Shown here: positions 26,019 to 37,874 of the stretch, piece by piece
Layout of the letters: each line of letters starts with the position of its first letter
Position numbering within the stretch: the first letter of the stretch is position 1
NCBI RefSeq assembly: GCF_014905175.1
Contig: NC_057789.1
Location: forward strand, 30,252,555 to 30,316,554
DNA from: Aphidius gifuensis
Taxonomy: Eukaryota > Arthropoda > Insecta > Hymenoptera > Braconidae
Reading direction: 5' to 3'
Length of the DNA: 64,000 nt
The notes under the pieces: generated by a model
Database searches by the model: none
Seen by the model: only the letters and a program-made list of their open reading frames with translations
What the model was told of the DNA's origin: nothing
Position numbers and translations under genes: made by a program

Positions 26019-26389
26019 ATTAATATTTTTTTTTTCTTGTTCAATTTCATTTCTGCATTTATTTAAATAAATGTAATTTTATTGATGTGCTACTAAATCA
26101 TCAAAGTAGCTCATAATAAATTTTTTCTTTTTTTACTAATTATCATCTTTTTTTTTTATGATGTTTCAATTTATTTAATAAATTAAAATAACAACAGCAA
26201 ATGGTAAAAGCTGAATTATCATTGATTGTTATTAAAAAGCATTTATATTTGACAAAATTTATTCAGTGAAATAGCCAAAAATAAAAGTGGCCCAAGTAAT
26301 TTATCCTGCAGTCATCATCATCATCATTATTATTATTACATCAACTTTATATCACTCTTGTCTTGACACTTGTTTAACATTTATTGCAT
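24853..26389. other. Convergent 3' region, MED26 / CNOT4
   Basis: About 1.5 kb of AT-rich sequence with TTA/TAA runs (24958-24988, 25942-25962, 25988-26015) and poly-A and poly-T runs. Candidate poly(A) signals for MED26 lie near 25416 and for CNOT4 near 26063-26072 (minus). The only less simple patch is about 25555-25700, which has no convincing ORF. Confidence 0.5.
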
Positions 26390-27586
26390 TTACAAGTCTG
26401 AAATACATAAGTAATTAATATAAGTAAATTATTTTATTTGATTGTTTGATTATTTGATTAATAAATACATACTTTCAATTTCTGGACCTGCGGAAATGAG
26501 TTTATTGTGCGATTGTGTAGCTGTGTTTGTTTGTTGAGCAACACTAGAATTTGGTCCACCAAAACCTGGTGGTGGCTGCATTGCCCAGTGTTGAAGAGCG
26601 GGATTATTTTGCTCCTATTATTTAAAAATAAATAAATTATTATTATTATTATTATTATTATTAAAAGATTAGTTAAATGTATATATACCTGTTGGGCATT
26701 GTGTGATGTTGGATGAATTCTAGGAAATTGCCATGTGTTGGTAGCTTGAAATGTCAAAGGTCTAGATGAACTAACAATTGCTGGATCAATTGATGTCCAA
26801 TCAGCAACTGGACTAAAATTATTCCAACCTTTTTGATGTATTGAATGATGAAATGTTGAAGCACCATTGCCAACACCATTTGATTGTTGTTGAGAATTAA
26901 TATCACTCCAATCTTTTATTCCAAAAACTGTATCATTATTACATTTTGTTATACTTTGATTTGTACCAATTAAAGAATTACTATTTGGAAGATAAGAATT
27001 TGTTGGTTGTTGTTGAGATGATGAATTAACAATTGTTGCTGATCGTGAAATTCCTAGACCAAATGAATTTATATGATTTGGTGTAGAACCAGGAAATCCA
27101 GGTGGTGGTAATCTACTGCGTTGACCTAAATTATTACTACTAGCACTAGTAACATTTGGTAGTGGTGGTGGCGGTGGTGGTGTTAATGCTGTTTGTGGAC
27201 TTTGCACTGGATTTGATAATAAATTTTGTGGAAGACGAGACACAAATGGATGTGACTGATGAATAGTCGGAATACTTTGAATATGTTGAACTTGTTGTTG
27301 TTGTTGTTGTTGTTGTGCCACTTGAAAATGAGCTAAATGTGCTGCTTGATTCAATACAATATTTTGATGTGTTCGTAAATTACTTTCATCACGATCTCGT
27401 TGATGCAACTGTGTTTGAGGTTGTTGCTGATGAGGAGTAGAACTTGTAACACTATTTGTGCTATGATGAAAATAATGATTTTGACGATTATGTTGTAATT
27501 GTTGTTGTTGTTGTAACTGTTGTTGATGATGGTGATGATTATGTTGTTGTAGTTGTTGTTGTTGTTGTTGTTGCTGCTGCTGCTGT

Positions 27587-27617
<31 letters not shown>

Positions 27618-29594
27618 GATGATTATGTGGTGGTAATTGTGATTGCTGAAGATGTTGTTGTTGTTGTTGTTGCTGTTGTAATTGTAGTTGTTGTTGCTGC
27701 AATTGTTGTTGTTGTTGTTGTTGCTGTTGCAATTGACGCTGTTGTTCAAGTCTTTGTTGTTGTTGTTGATGTTGTAATTCATTTTCCATAAGTTCAGCCA
27801 AGGCTTTTTGTGTTTCATGAAATGGATCAAATCCTAAATCATCATCTGATTTAGCATCATTATTATCTGTTCCTTTGAATACTTCAAGACCTGGACCATG
27901 ACCATTGTGTCTGATGTAATTACAGTTTTCTTGATTTTGTTGTGCTTGTAGTGTTAGCCTCTGTTGAATTGAATTTTGTTGAAAATCAGCCATGAATTTT
28001 GTTGCTGCTGAATTATTATTATTGTTGTTGTTTTTATTATTAATACTTTTTGTTGTTGTTGAATCATAATCATTTGTTGTTTGATTATTATTTAATTTTG
28101 TTTTACTATTATTATTATTATATTGAGTATTAATAATATATTCATCATCTTCATTTACATCATTGTCATTGTCATTGTCATTGTCGTTATCATTGTTATT
28201 GTCAATAATATATTTATCAGTATTAAATTGTGTTGTATTTGTTGTATTTGTTGTTGTTGTTTTTGTTGTTGCTGTTGTTGATGATGGTGGTAATGGTAAG
28301 GGTAATTGTGATGATACTGATGACGGTGAACTTACTAAATTATTTTGATTATGAATAGAACGATTTTTCTCTGGTTGAAAGCCAAATGCTGCTTGCCAAT
28401 CTTCACTTGAATGAACTGATGGCAATGAATCTGGTATTGATACTAAACAAGTTGTTGTCCAATCAACATTAACATTACCACTTTGTTGTAATTGATTTGT
28501 TGATGGAGCTGTACCAACACTAGATATTTTTTGAAATGTATTTGAACTAAAGAAACTATTGTTGTCCGATTGAAATATAGAACGATGATGATTAACTTGT
28601 GGCATTCCATTGACATTTATTAAACCAGGTGGTCCTGATTGATGGCTTATTGAAGATGATAATATACTTTTGGTGCTTGTTAATGATGAATCTACAATAC
28701 AATTTAAAAAAAAAAACAATCATTTTAAATTATATTTTATCTTATTGTTTTTATCATGTAAAATTGAATAGTAAAATTAATTGAATTTTACTTACCCAAT
28801 TTATTTGAAACACATTGATGATCATCAATAACATCAAATCTATCTGATGTGATATTATTACAACTACCAGTACTACTACTGCTACTGACATTACAACTGC
28901 TATCAATATTACTATTTGTATCATCACATGATGTTGCTGAACTTGCTGGTGTTATGGCATCTCGTTGATTTATTTCATTGTCACTAATATTTTCCGTATG
29001 ATGATGATGATGATGATGATAATGTTGATGTTGATGTTGATGGTGGTTGTGGTTGTTGTTGTTATGATGATTGTAATTTTGATTAACACCATTTAATTTG
29101 ATATCACGTAAGGATTGTTCAATGAAATTACTTGTTTCACTGTTATCTCGTTGTCGATTATTCTGATTATTTGTATGAATTATTATTTTATCTTGATTAT
29201 TACTATATTTATTAATAGTTATTGTATCACTATTATCATCATCATTATTATCTACATCATCTACATCAATATCATCATCATCGTTATTGTCGTCGTCGTC
29301 GTCATCGTCGTCATCATTATCATCATTATCATCAATTGCATTATTAATATCACTATCATCGATATAATCAGCATCTGATATTATATTTTTTTGTCCACCA
29401 TTTATTAGTAGTTGTTGTTGTGATATTATTGTATCATCATTAATAGATTGAATACTATTATTGTTATTATTAACACAATGTTTTTCTTTATTTTGACTGT
29501 TTTTATGTTTATTACGAGCAACTTGAGTTTTGCTATCATTATTCGTATTACTTTTGTCACGTCGAATATTTAATTCATCAGTATTTATTTCTCC

Positions 29595-29633
<39 letters not shown>

Positions 29634-31341
29634 TTGTTGTATTGTTGATGATGATGTTATTGGTGGTGAAGGAGACGATGGTGAGGATGATGACGATGAT
29701 GATGATGATGATGATGATGATGATAATGAGGATGATGGAGATATAAATTTTTCATTTATTATTGTTGTTGTTGTTGTCGTTGTCGGTGGTACAATTGCTA
29801 CTGGCATTGATGTAACATCAATAGCATTATTTATATTTTGATTAGATGATGATGATGATGAGGATGACGATGAAGACGAGGAAGAAGAAGAAGAAGATAA
29901 AGATAAAGAAGAGGATGATGATGATGAAGAAGTAGTTGTTGTTGTTGTCGTTGTCGTTGATGAAATAGGCAAAGGAGAAGATGAAGATAAAATTGTAACA
30001 CCTGATTGTTGCGATGATACTGTGTCTTTACTTCCAATTATCAGGGTGGTACTGCTAGTTTGACCAATTTGCAATGAAGGCCAAGCTTCTTTTGTTTGAC
30101 AATTAATAATAGTTCCATTTTCACGTAGTGTATTATTATTATTATTATTATTATTACTAATAATACTAATAATACTACTACTACTATTGCTATTATTGCT
30201 ATTATTGCCAGTTGTAGGTGGTGATGGTGTTGGTTTTCTATTAACAAAAAAATTTAAATATAATTATAATATTATTTTACATTAAATTCTACAATATGTA
30301 TATAATAAAATAATATTTAAATGATTAAATAAATAATTTACCTATTTAATGACACAGATACATGAGAATGAAGAGATGATACAAGTTTTCGTTCGTAATC
30401 TTGATGTTTACCCTGATGCATTTCTTCCTTGGTAAATGAAGCTTCTTGATCACCAAGATCATGTAAATACATACAATCAGCCTTGGGACAGGGTAAATTT
30501 TTCATAAAATTTGAACAATACTTTGTTGTACCCAATGATGTTTTAATAGTACGACCATCAACAGCAATATTATTAACTGCTTCAATCGCACGTAATGCAT
30601 CCTCTTGACGCTTAACATTTCAATTATAAAAATTAATAACCTATATTATACAATTAAAATAATATAGGTATATATAAATGAATGAATAAAAAACAAACCT
30701 GATAGGTTACATATGCTGATGCACTTGGTCCTTGTGCTCCAGCATAAGATGTACTTTGATTGATAACAACTTTGTGAATTTTTCCAAATTTACCAAAATA
30801 CTCGTGTCTTTTGAGAACCTAAAATACTTGATGTCAGTATATTTTTAATTTAATATTTTTCTTATTATAAGAGACATTTAATGTGACCAATTTATAAATA
30901 ATTTTATAATACATAATAATAATAATAAGCAATTTTTTTATTTTGATTTTTTTTAAATTTTTTACTCACTTCAGCATCAGCCAGTCGTATTGGTAAACCC
31001 ACAACAAAAACAAGATTTTTTTGAACAACTCTAACATTTGCAAGACGACTACGTCCTTCAGATACTTTAGCCTTGCGTTGTTGATCTTTTAGTCTTTTTT
31101 CAACTTTTAATTTTGATATTTCTTCTTTTGATAATGGCTTAAAATCAGCTGGATTTTCAGAGTATGCTTTTCTACATGCTGGACAAAGACCATTTTCATC
31201 TGTACGAATTCGATGCCAACAAAATCTACATATTTGATAGCCACATGTGCAAGGAAAAAAATTAAGATCATCAACTTCCAGTGGTTCCATACACAGAGGA
31301 CACTCAACAGCATCATCACCACTCTGATTTAGAACCGACAT
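26390..31341 (-). CDS. Cnot4: CCR4-NOT complex subunit 4 (RING E3 ubiquitin ligase)
   Basis: Seven minus-strand exons (31341-30970, 30818-30699, 30610-30342, 30237-28796, 28691-26689, 26614-26473, 26397-26390) join in frame to 1,451 residues. CNOT4/Not4 is a RING E3 linked to the CCR4-NOT deadenylase and to ribosome quality control. The C4C4 RING is at about residues 14-57 (CPLCMEPLEVDDL, CRFCWHRIRTDENGLCPACR). An RRM follows at about 107-190 (NLVFVVGLPIRLAD, SASAYVTYQ), then a CCCH zinc finger (YCSNFMKNLPCPKADCMYLH). The rest is disordered: long Ser, Thr, Asp and Asn runs in exon 4 and huge Gln/His/Asn runs in exon 5. A second strong family cue is the short AWPSLQ motif; WSDI and WTSIDPA repeats occur late. 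The protein is far longer than the vertebrate form because of repeat growth. The last exon codes only NL and the stop. Confidence 0.93.
27480..27780 (-). repeat. Coding Gln/His triplet-repeat array in CNOT4
   Basis: Mixed TTG/TGC/ATG triplets on the plus strand encode long Gln tracts broken by His blocks on the minus strand. The complementary strand is also open but reads as Val/Asp runs, which is a shadow. Confidence 0.9.
29670..29960 (-). repeat. Coding Ser triplet-repeat blocks in CNOT4
   Basis: GAT/GAC/GAG triplets on the plus strand (two blocks, about 29680-29740 and 29845-29930) encode poly-Ser on the minus strand, separated by a Thr/Ile segment. Confidence 0.85.
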
Positions 31342-32160
31342 ATTTAGTTTTTCACTTTTTTCCTCAATTTATTATATTTTTTAGATAATAATATTGATAA
31401 CAACAATTTTTATTGGCACTTTTTTTGAATATAGCTGGGTTCTTGATTTGATTTATTACACAATACACACAACACAACACAACACAAGCACACACAATAG
31501 ATATCCTTGAAAAGAAAAAATTTTATTATTAATTATTTATTTATTTATTTATTTATTAAGGAAGAGGAAAAGAAAAAAAAGAAAAAAAAAAAACAACTGA
31601 ATAAAAATATAAGTAGGTATATACCTATATACTCACTTGTATATTTATTATTAATTAATAATAACTGTAATTAATTTACAAATAAATTGTAAATTTCAAG
31701 ATTATCCATGTATTAAAACATAGACAACTTGACAATCCCTTTACTGCTGTATGATACCTATTGATTGATTGATTTATTTATTTATTTATTGATGGATACA
31801 TGGACAAATTCATAAAATCTGTTGAAACAAAATTATGATTATTATTATTATTATCATTGACAAATAAATAAAAAATTAAAAAACCAAATATACCTATAGA
31901 TATACATAAAAAATTGATGACGTGAATAATAATAAAAATAATAACAATAAGTGAGTAAATTCAAGAGAATAAGTTAAAAAGAACGCGGATGTATATATTT
32001 ATATTTAATATATATGGCGATGTATAAGTATATGTCGTTGATACTTGATAGTGAATATGACAGGAGCTGTCATTGATTTAGAACAAAGGACTCTAACCTC
32101 AAAATTTGCTGATGCTGACAAAATACAGTATATATACCTATGTATAAAGCTATATAGTCA

Positions 32161-32196
<36 letters not shown>

Positions 32197-35100
32197 TATT
32201 AAAGCAAAAAATGAAAAATAAAAAAACAATCAACTACTTGTCGTGAAAATTACAACGTTGATTATTAATAATAATAATATTAGATAATTATAATTGTTAT
32301 TGTTGTTTATTAAAAAATGAATATGTACCTATATATACCTATATATAAATACTAAATACTATTGAAGGTGATTGAAGAAATAATAATTATTGAAACAGCT
32401 GTTGGTGGGTGTACATGTATGTATTGGAAATATTGGATAGGTATATAGATATATACATATATATAATCTAAAGTGTGCCTCTCCCCCATTTACTTACTGT
32501 AATTGAGTATTAAATATGTACCTGCAATATTCTCGCTTTTTTTTCAAAAAATAATATTGTTATTTAATAAATTAGAAAACAAAAATGCAAAAATGAAATA
32601 TGGACACAGGTAGTAGATATATTATATTTGTGTTGTGTTTGATAGCTTTGATAGTATATAAGCAAAATAATAATAATAATAATATTTTTACAATTTGCCT
32701 TGACTGTCTACTGTCCCGTCCTTCCTCGCTTGCCTAAATATTCACACGTACACACAAACACATGCAATATTTATATATACCTATTTATTTATATTAACAA
32801 TATTGTTTATTTATATAAATAAAAATAAATAGCAAATAAATATAGTAATATAATGCCTTGATATCATCAATACCTATAGGTATATTAAAAAGCTATATTT
32901 TAGTTATTGATTATTATATTTATGTTTAGGTATATTTAGTCTCTTGATTTGTTAACATTTATATTTTTTAATATTGTTTAAAAACACTAAAAAACAACAC
33001 CAATCACAACTGATCACAACAACAACAACAACAATTCATAGTCACCGATAGATAAATGGACAAATTAAATTTGACAACTTGATAAAACTTAATGTATTGA
33101 AAAAATAATAATTTAAATAGCAAAAATTGAAGGAATAATTATTTTTTAAGCAAATATTATGATGTTATGATAGATAGGTAAACTTGATGGACTAAAAAAA
33201 ATCTAGCAAGTACTACAATGATTAAACTACATATGTACTACTTTCAGTTGGATAGATGGATGTCAATTTATGAAATATACCTATATAGGTATATCTTTTT
33301 TTTTGCAAATAAATTATCTAATCTCAACAAAAAAAAATCATAGATATTTTTTAATATTGATGATGATTGTATTTAAAAAAATATAGGTATATATATAATT
33401 TCAGATTAAATGGTGACTTTGTTGCACATATGTGTGTACATGAAGTGTAATTGTATTGGTTATTTATATTTCTATTGCTATTGCTAGTGCTAGTCTATTT
33501 TATGTATATCTTTGTCTTTAAGTTTTAAAAGTAAGTGAAAAAATAATCATACATGAGTATATTACAGAAAAAAAAATAAAATAAAATCCGAGGTCTTGTT
33601 TTGTCAAAGTTATTTTGTACCTTTTACTTAATAAATTAATTAATTCATCCATTTATTTATTTATTTATTTATTTATTTATTGCAATCAAGTACCTAGTTT
33701 ACTCGTTTTTTTTACCTTTTATTGGATTTATGGATTTTTATCAATGACAGAATTATTGTACTAATACAAGATATGTACTAGTGAATAGTGATGATAGTGA
33801 TGATGATGAATATTGATGTATATAATATTAATAATAACAACAACAACAACAAGTACGAAGCTGAGGAATGGAAGGCGAGGCAAAGTTGAACTGAGTTGAA
33901 CGGCACTCACATCAAGGCAAGGTGGAGAAGAGAAAGAGGCAAAAGAGGAGAAAGAGTTGAATCAAACAAGGACACAATCAGCACTATAAGGATCTGCCAC
34001 TTGCTTTTTCATTATTCAATAATTATTTTCAACAATTCTTAAACAGTTAATTTGTTTTTAAATTTTTTGAATAACATTCAATTATCCTTAAAATTTAAAT
34101 TTAAAAAACAATGACCAGACAGGGTACAATAGTGTATAAGAACTTTGGTTTTTTTTTTTCAAATTAGTCACATGAGGAAAATTAATTAAAAAAAAATGAT
34201 TATGACAACTAATTACGCAATTAGAGATGTCAAAATGAAAAAAAAAAAGCAATATCTATAAGGATATTTATATTATTGTAGGCAGGTTATTTTATGGTGG
34301 TGGTGATCTATAGTACATAGTCTATACCTATACATGCGCGTATATTTATACTTATTAACTTTGATATTTAACCTTAATTTATTGGATGAACAACAATGAG
34401 CATTATTATTATTATTTATACCTCAACAATGACAATTATTTTCATTTTCATTTTAATCCTACAAAGCCTTTTCTCAATAGGTAATTTCTTTAATCTTCAG
34501 TTATCTATAGATGCAATATAGGTATACTTTGACAATTGTACAATTATTTCTCTTGCAAATCATTAACAATTATTATTATTATTTAAACACACGCACACAC
34601 ACACACGCGGGCAATTTTTTTTTTTTTTAACGCCATCAATTATATATAGGTATATAGATATATATAGGTATTATTGTTGTTTTTATTTTTTTTTTACTTA
34701 CGTATTTTTATTTTTTATTAACTATTATTTATTTCACTACAAATCTTTTCTCTACTGAGAAACTTTTTTTTTTATCATAAATCCAGACCTTTTCCCCACT
34801 TTTACATGCATATGTACTTAACACACATACATATGTACATAAATATACCTATAATACTCTCTCTCCACTCTGCGCCAGTCAGGATGTTGCCATTTTATTT
34901 TTTTTTTTCTGAAAAAGGCTGCGTTCTAAAGTTGCATGTTTTCTTTTTTTTTTCTTTCAGACGGTAAAAAAATTTTTTGTTGTGGTAGTCGTGGAGTGAA
35001 AAATAATAACCATAACAACAAATAATAATAATAATAATTATTATAAAAATTAAAAAAGAGCAGTAAACAGTAAACAAGTGATATTTCAAATATTAAAATT

Positions 35101-35527
35101 GTCAAAAAAGGGTTAGTTTCGTTTTAATTAAATATTAATATAGGTATATTTTTTATTTTTTTTTTCCATCATCATCATCACACACCAATTAAATATAGTA
35201 GCGCCAAAATTTAAAATTATATCAATATATATAATATAAAAACAAAACAAATTAAACAAGTTAATATTAAAAATTATTAATTTATGGTTCATCACAAACC
35301 GATTATTCACCACATAAACTTTTAATTTATTAATTAAATAATTTATTATTAAAAAAATATGTTTGGCTGACGCCTGACAGCAAATGCAAATTTACTATAG
35401 TTTGTGCTGATGATGTATATTGTATAGACACGTGTCTTGTTATTGTTGAAAAAATATTATAAACAATCTCATTTGTTGTTATTCGTTATTACTTTGTTGT
35501 CTCTAAAATATAAATTTATATTAGATA
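31342..35527. promoter_or_regulatory. Large divergent intergenic region, CNOT4 / THUMPD1
   Basis: The longest gap in the window (4.2 kb). I see no coding exon. It is rich in TATACCTATA/TATAGGTATA motifs (about fifteen between 31612 and 35148, one perfect TACCTATAGGTA at 32871-32882) and TTA/TAA repeats. A purine-rich, less AT-biased patch lies at 33852-33990. GCCATTTT (34889-34896) is followed by AAGGCTGCGTTC (34915-34926) about 600 bp before THUMPD1. Non-coding first exons of either gene could lie here but cannot be placed. Confidence 0.45.
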
Positions 35528-36556
35528 ATGGAGGGCCAAAAGAGAAAATGGAATAATTATTACTCAAAAGATCAAAGAAAAAAAAAACAAGCATACATAG
35601 AAAGTGGAATGAAAGGCTTTCTTTGTACATGCAATTTTCGTGAAAAAGAATGTATTAAAGATGCATACAAGTTGCTTGAAAAATTTGAATCTGAGCTGAT
35701 AAATGATGACAATAGTGTTGCTGTTGTAACTAAAGATAATCAACAATGTCAAACATCTCAACAAAATAATAATAATCATGATGATGATGATGATGTATCA
35801 GATGCATTGAATAAAGAACTTGATGAATTAAAAAAACAATCAGACAAATCAGCTGTTGCTAAAAAATTTCAGGTTTGTTTTATTATTATTATTATTATTG
35901 AATAATTAATTTACTCAAAAAATATTTATTTCAGTATATTGATACCGGTGTTAAAAATTGTATTTTCATAAGTACAACCCTGGCAAATCCACTTGATTTG
36001 GCCATGAAAATATTTCAAGATTTGGATGAAACAAAACAAGGAAAAAGTCGATTTCTTCTGAGACTTGTACCAATTCAATTAATTTGCAAAGCAAACATTG
36101 TTGATATTAAAGCTAAATCAGTTGAATTAATTGAACAATATTTTACAAAAACACCAAAGACATTTGCTATTGTTATCAAGTATTAAAAATATTACATTTT
36201 TTCATATTATTTAATTTAATTTAATAAATATAATAACAATTAATTTATTTAATTACAGTCGACATTACAATAATAGTCTTCAAAGATCAGATGTTATTGA
36301 AACAGTTGCTGCTATGATATGTGAAAAAAATAGTGAAAACAAGGCAGATTTGTCAAATCCAGATATTGCCATTGTTGTTGAAATAATTAAGGGTCATTGT
36401 CTTATTTCAATTGCACCTCATTATTTTAAATATAAAAAATATAATTTATTGGAATTATGCAACATCAAAGAAGAAACAGTTCAATCATCATCATCAACAA
36501 CAACAACTTGTGATAATGAAAATGAGCCAAAAAATGTTGATGATATGATAAATTGA
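35528..36556 (+). CDS. THUMPD1: THUMP domain-containing protein 1
   Basis: Exons 35528-35872, 35935-36179 and 36259-36556 give 295 residues. THUMPD1 is the animal counterpart of yeast Tan1, an adaptor that binds tRNA and supports N4-acetylation of cytidine in tRNA by NAT10. The N-terminus is basic with the family opening KRKWNNYYSKDQRKKKQAYI and GMKGFLCTCNFREKECIKDA. The THUMP domain (about residues 140-265) includes FLLRLVPIQLICKA, FAIVIKSRHYNN-like reading across the exon 2/3 join, and IAIVVEIIKGHCLISIAPHY. The tail is acidic and Ser/Thr-rich. The start is the first ATG in the frame, directly preceded by non-coding AT-rich sequence. Confidence 0.93.
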
Positions 36557-37300
36557 TGATTCACTAAAACTACATGTTTTTTTTTCTTTTAACTTTTATA
36601 TTTTTTGTAATTACAAATTATTATCTAATATTTTGTTTGATAAATAAACAACATTAAAAGTTAGCCTGAAAATATTTTTTATTTATTATTATTTAAATAT
36701 TAAATATAAATTATAATTTATAAAGCATTAAGCAAGTAGTATATATAGAAAGTGTGGATCCACCTTAAAAATATATAATAATAATAGTTATTATTGTTGA
36801 GTGTTGACGGTGTAAATATATATATGTGTGTGTAGAAATCAGTATTTAACTCATCATGTGTGCGTTCATAAAAAAAAAATTGGTTTTTTTTGTATACATT
36901 ATACATACATAAATTGTGCACTCGCTATATTCGCTAATATATATTTTGGCTAGATACACATCAAACGCAACATAGTAAAGTAAAAATATATTCATATATA
37001 AGCGATAAATTAATTGAATTTAAAAAAAAAATATAAATTAAGGTATTTGACATTTATTATGATGAATAAATAAAGGATTGTGATGACATAAACTTTACAT
37101 ATATGTAAACACATAACGCACACACACACACACACATATATACCTATACATTACATATAAACATTAATTAAATAATTAATTAATTGATTAGTTGACTGAT
37201 TGATTAATTAATCAATTGAATAATTTTATCTATAAGATAATATTTTACAAATTTTTATTGTTGCAGTTTTGAAAAAAAAAAAAAAAAAAAAAAACTAAAA
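36557..37300. other. Intergenic region THUMPD1 to NCOA5-like gene
   Basis: Tandem genes separated by about 740 bases. It holds the THUMPD1 3' UTR (AATAAA near 36643-36648), TA/TG-rich stretches, a (CA)n run (37120-37134), TATACCTATA (37139-37148), then an intron-like acceptor (TTGCAG at 37261-37266) and a 23-base poly-A run just before the next ATG. Confidence 0.5.
37272..37294 (+). repeat. Poly-A run immediately upstream of the NCOA5-like start codon
   Basis: Twenty-three consecutive A residues, then CTAAAA, then ATG at 37301. If the TTGCAG just before it is a real acceptor, the run makes up nearly all of the 5' leader of that exon. Confidence 0.9.
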
Positions 37301-37839
37301 ATGGGGGCTAGACTCCTGAAAGATCCAACAACAGCAAGTTGTCGTATATTTGTTGGTCATCTTCAAACAGATGATATGACTAAAAATGAACTTGAAGATC
37401 ATTTTTCAAAGTATGGAACTATCATTGGATCACTGATGAATCGAGGATTTGGTTTTGTTCAATTTGAAAATGAAAAATCAGCCCAAGCAGCTATACAAAA
37501 TGAAAATGGACAAATGTTTAAAGGCAGAAGAATCGGTAATTATAATATCAACAAGTATTTTATTTTTACATTTATTTTTTTGCCAATAATAATAATTATT
37601 ATTATTAAAATTAATAATTTTAGATGTAAAACCAGCAAAAAAGGATGGTGGAGGAAGTAATGACAATTCAAAGTCATCAGGAAATTCAAATAATAATCAG
37701 TTTAGTCCCAGAAACAATAATAATAATCAATTTCGTAATAATTCATTTGGTAGTAGTGGTGGTGGTGGTGGTGGTGGTGGAAATCAAAGTTTTCAACAAA
37801 AAAATCAATCAAACTATGGTGGAAATAACAATGCCAATC

Positions 37840-37874
<35 letters not shown>

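Noticed and set aside
27456..27791. Plus-strand ORF of Val/Asp runs over CNOT4
   Set aside because: Shadow of the CAA/CAT repeat array on the coding strand.
27351..27830. 159-codon minus-strand ORF of Asn/Ile runs
   Set aside because: Frame-shifted shadow of the CNOT4 Gln/His array.
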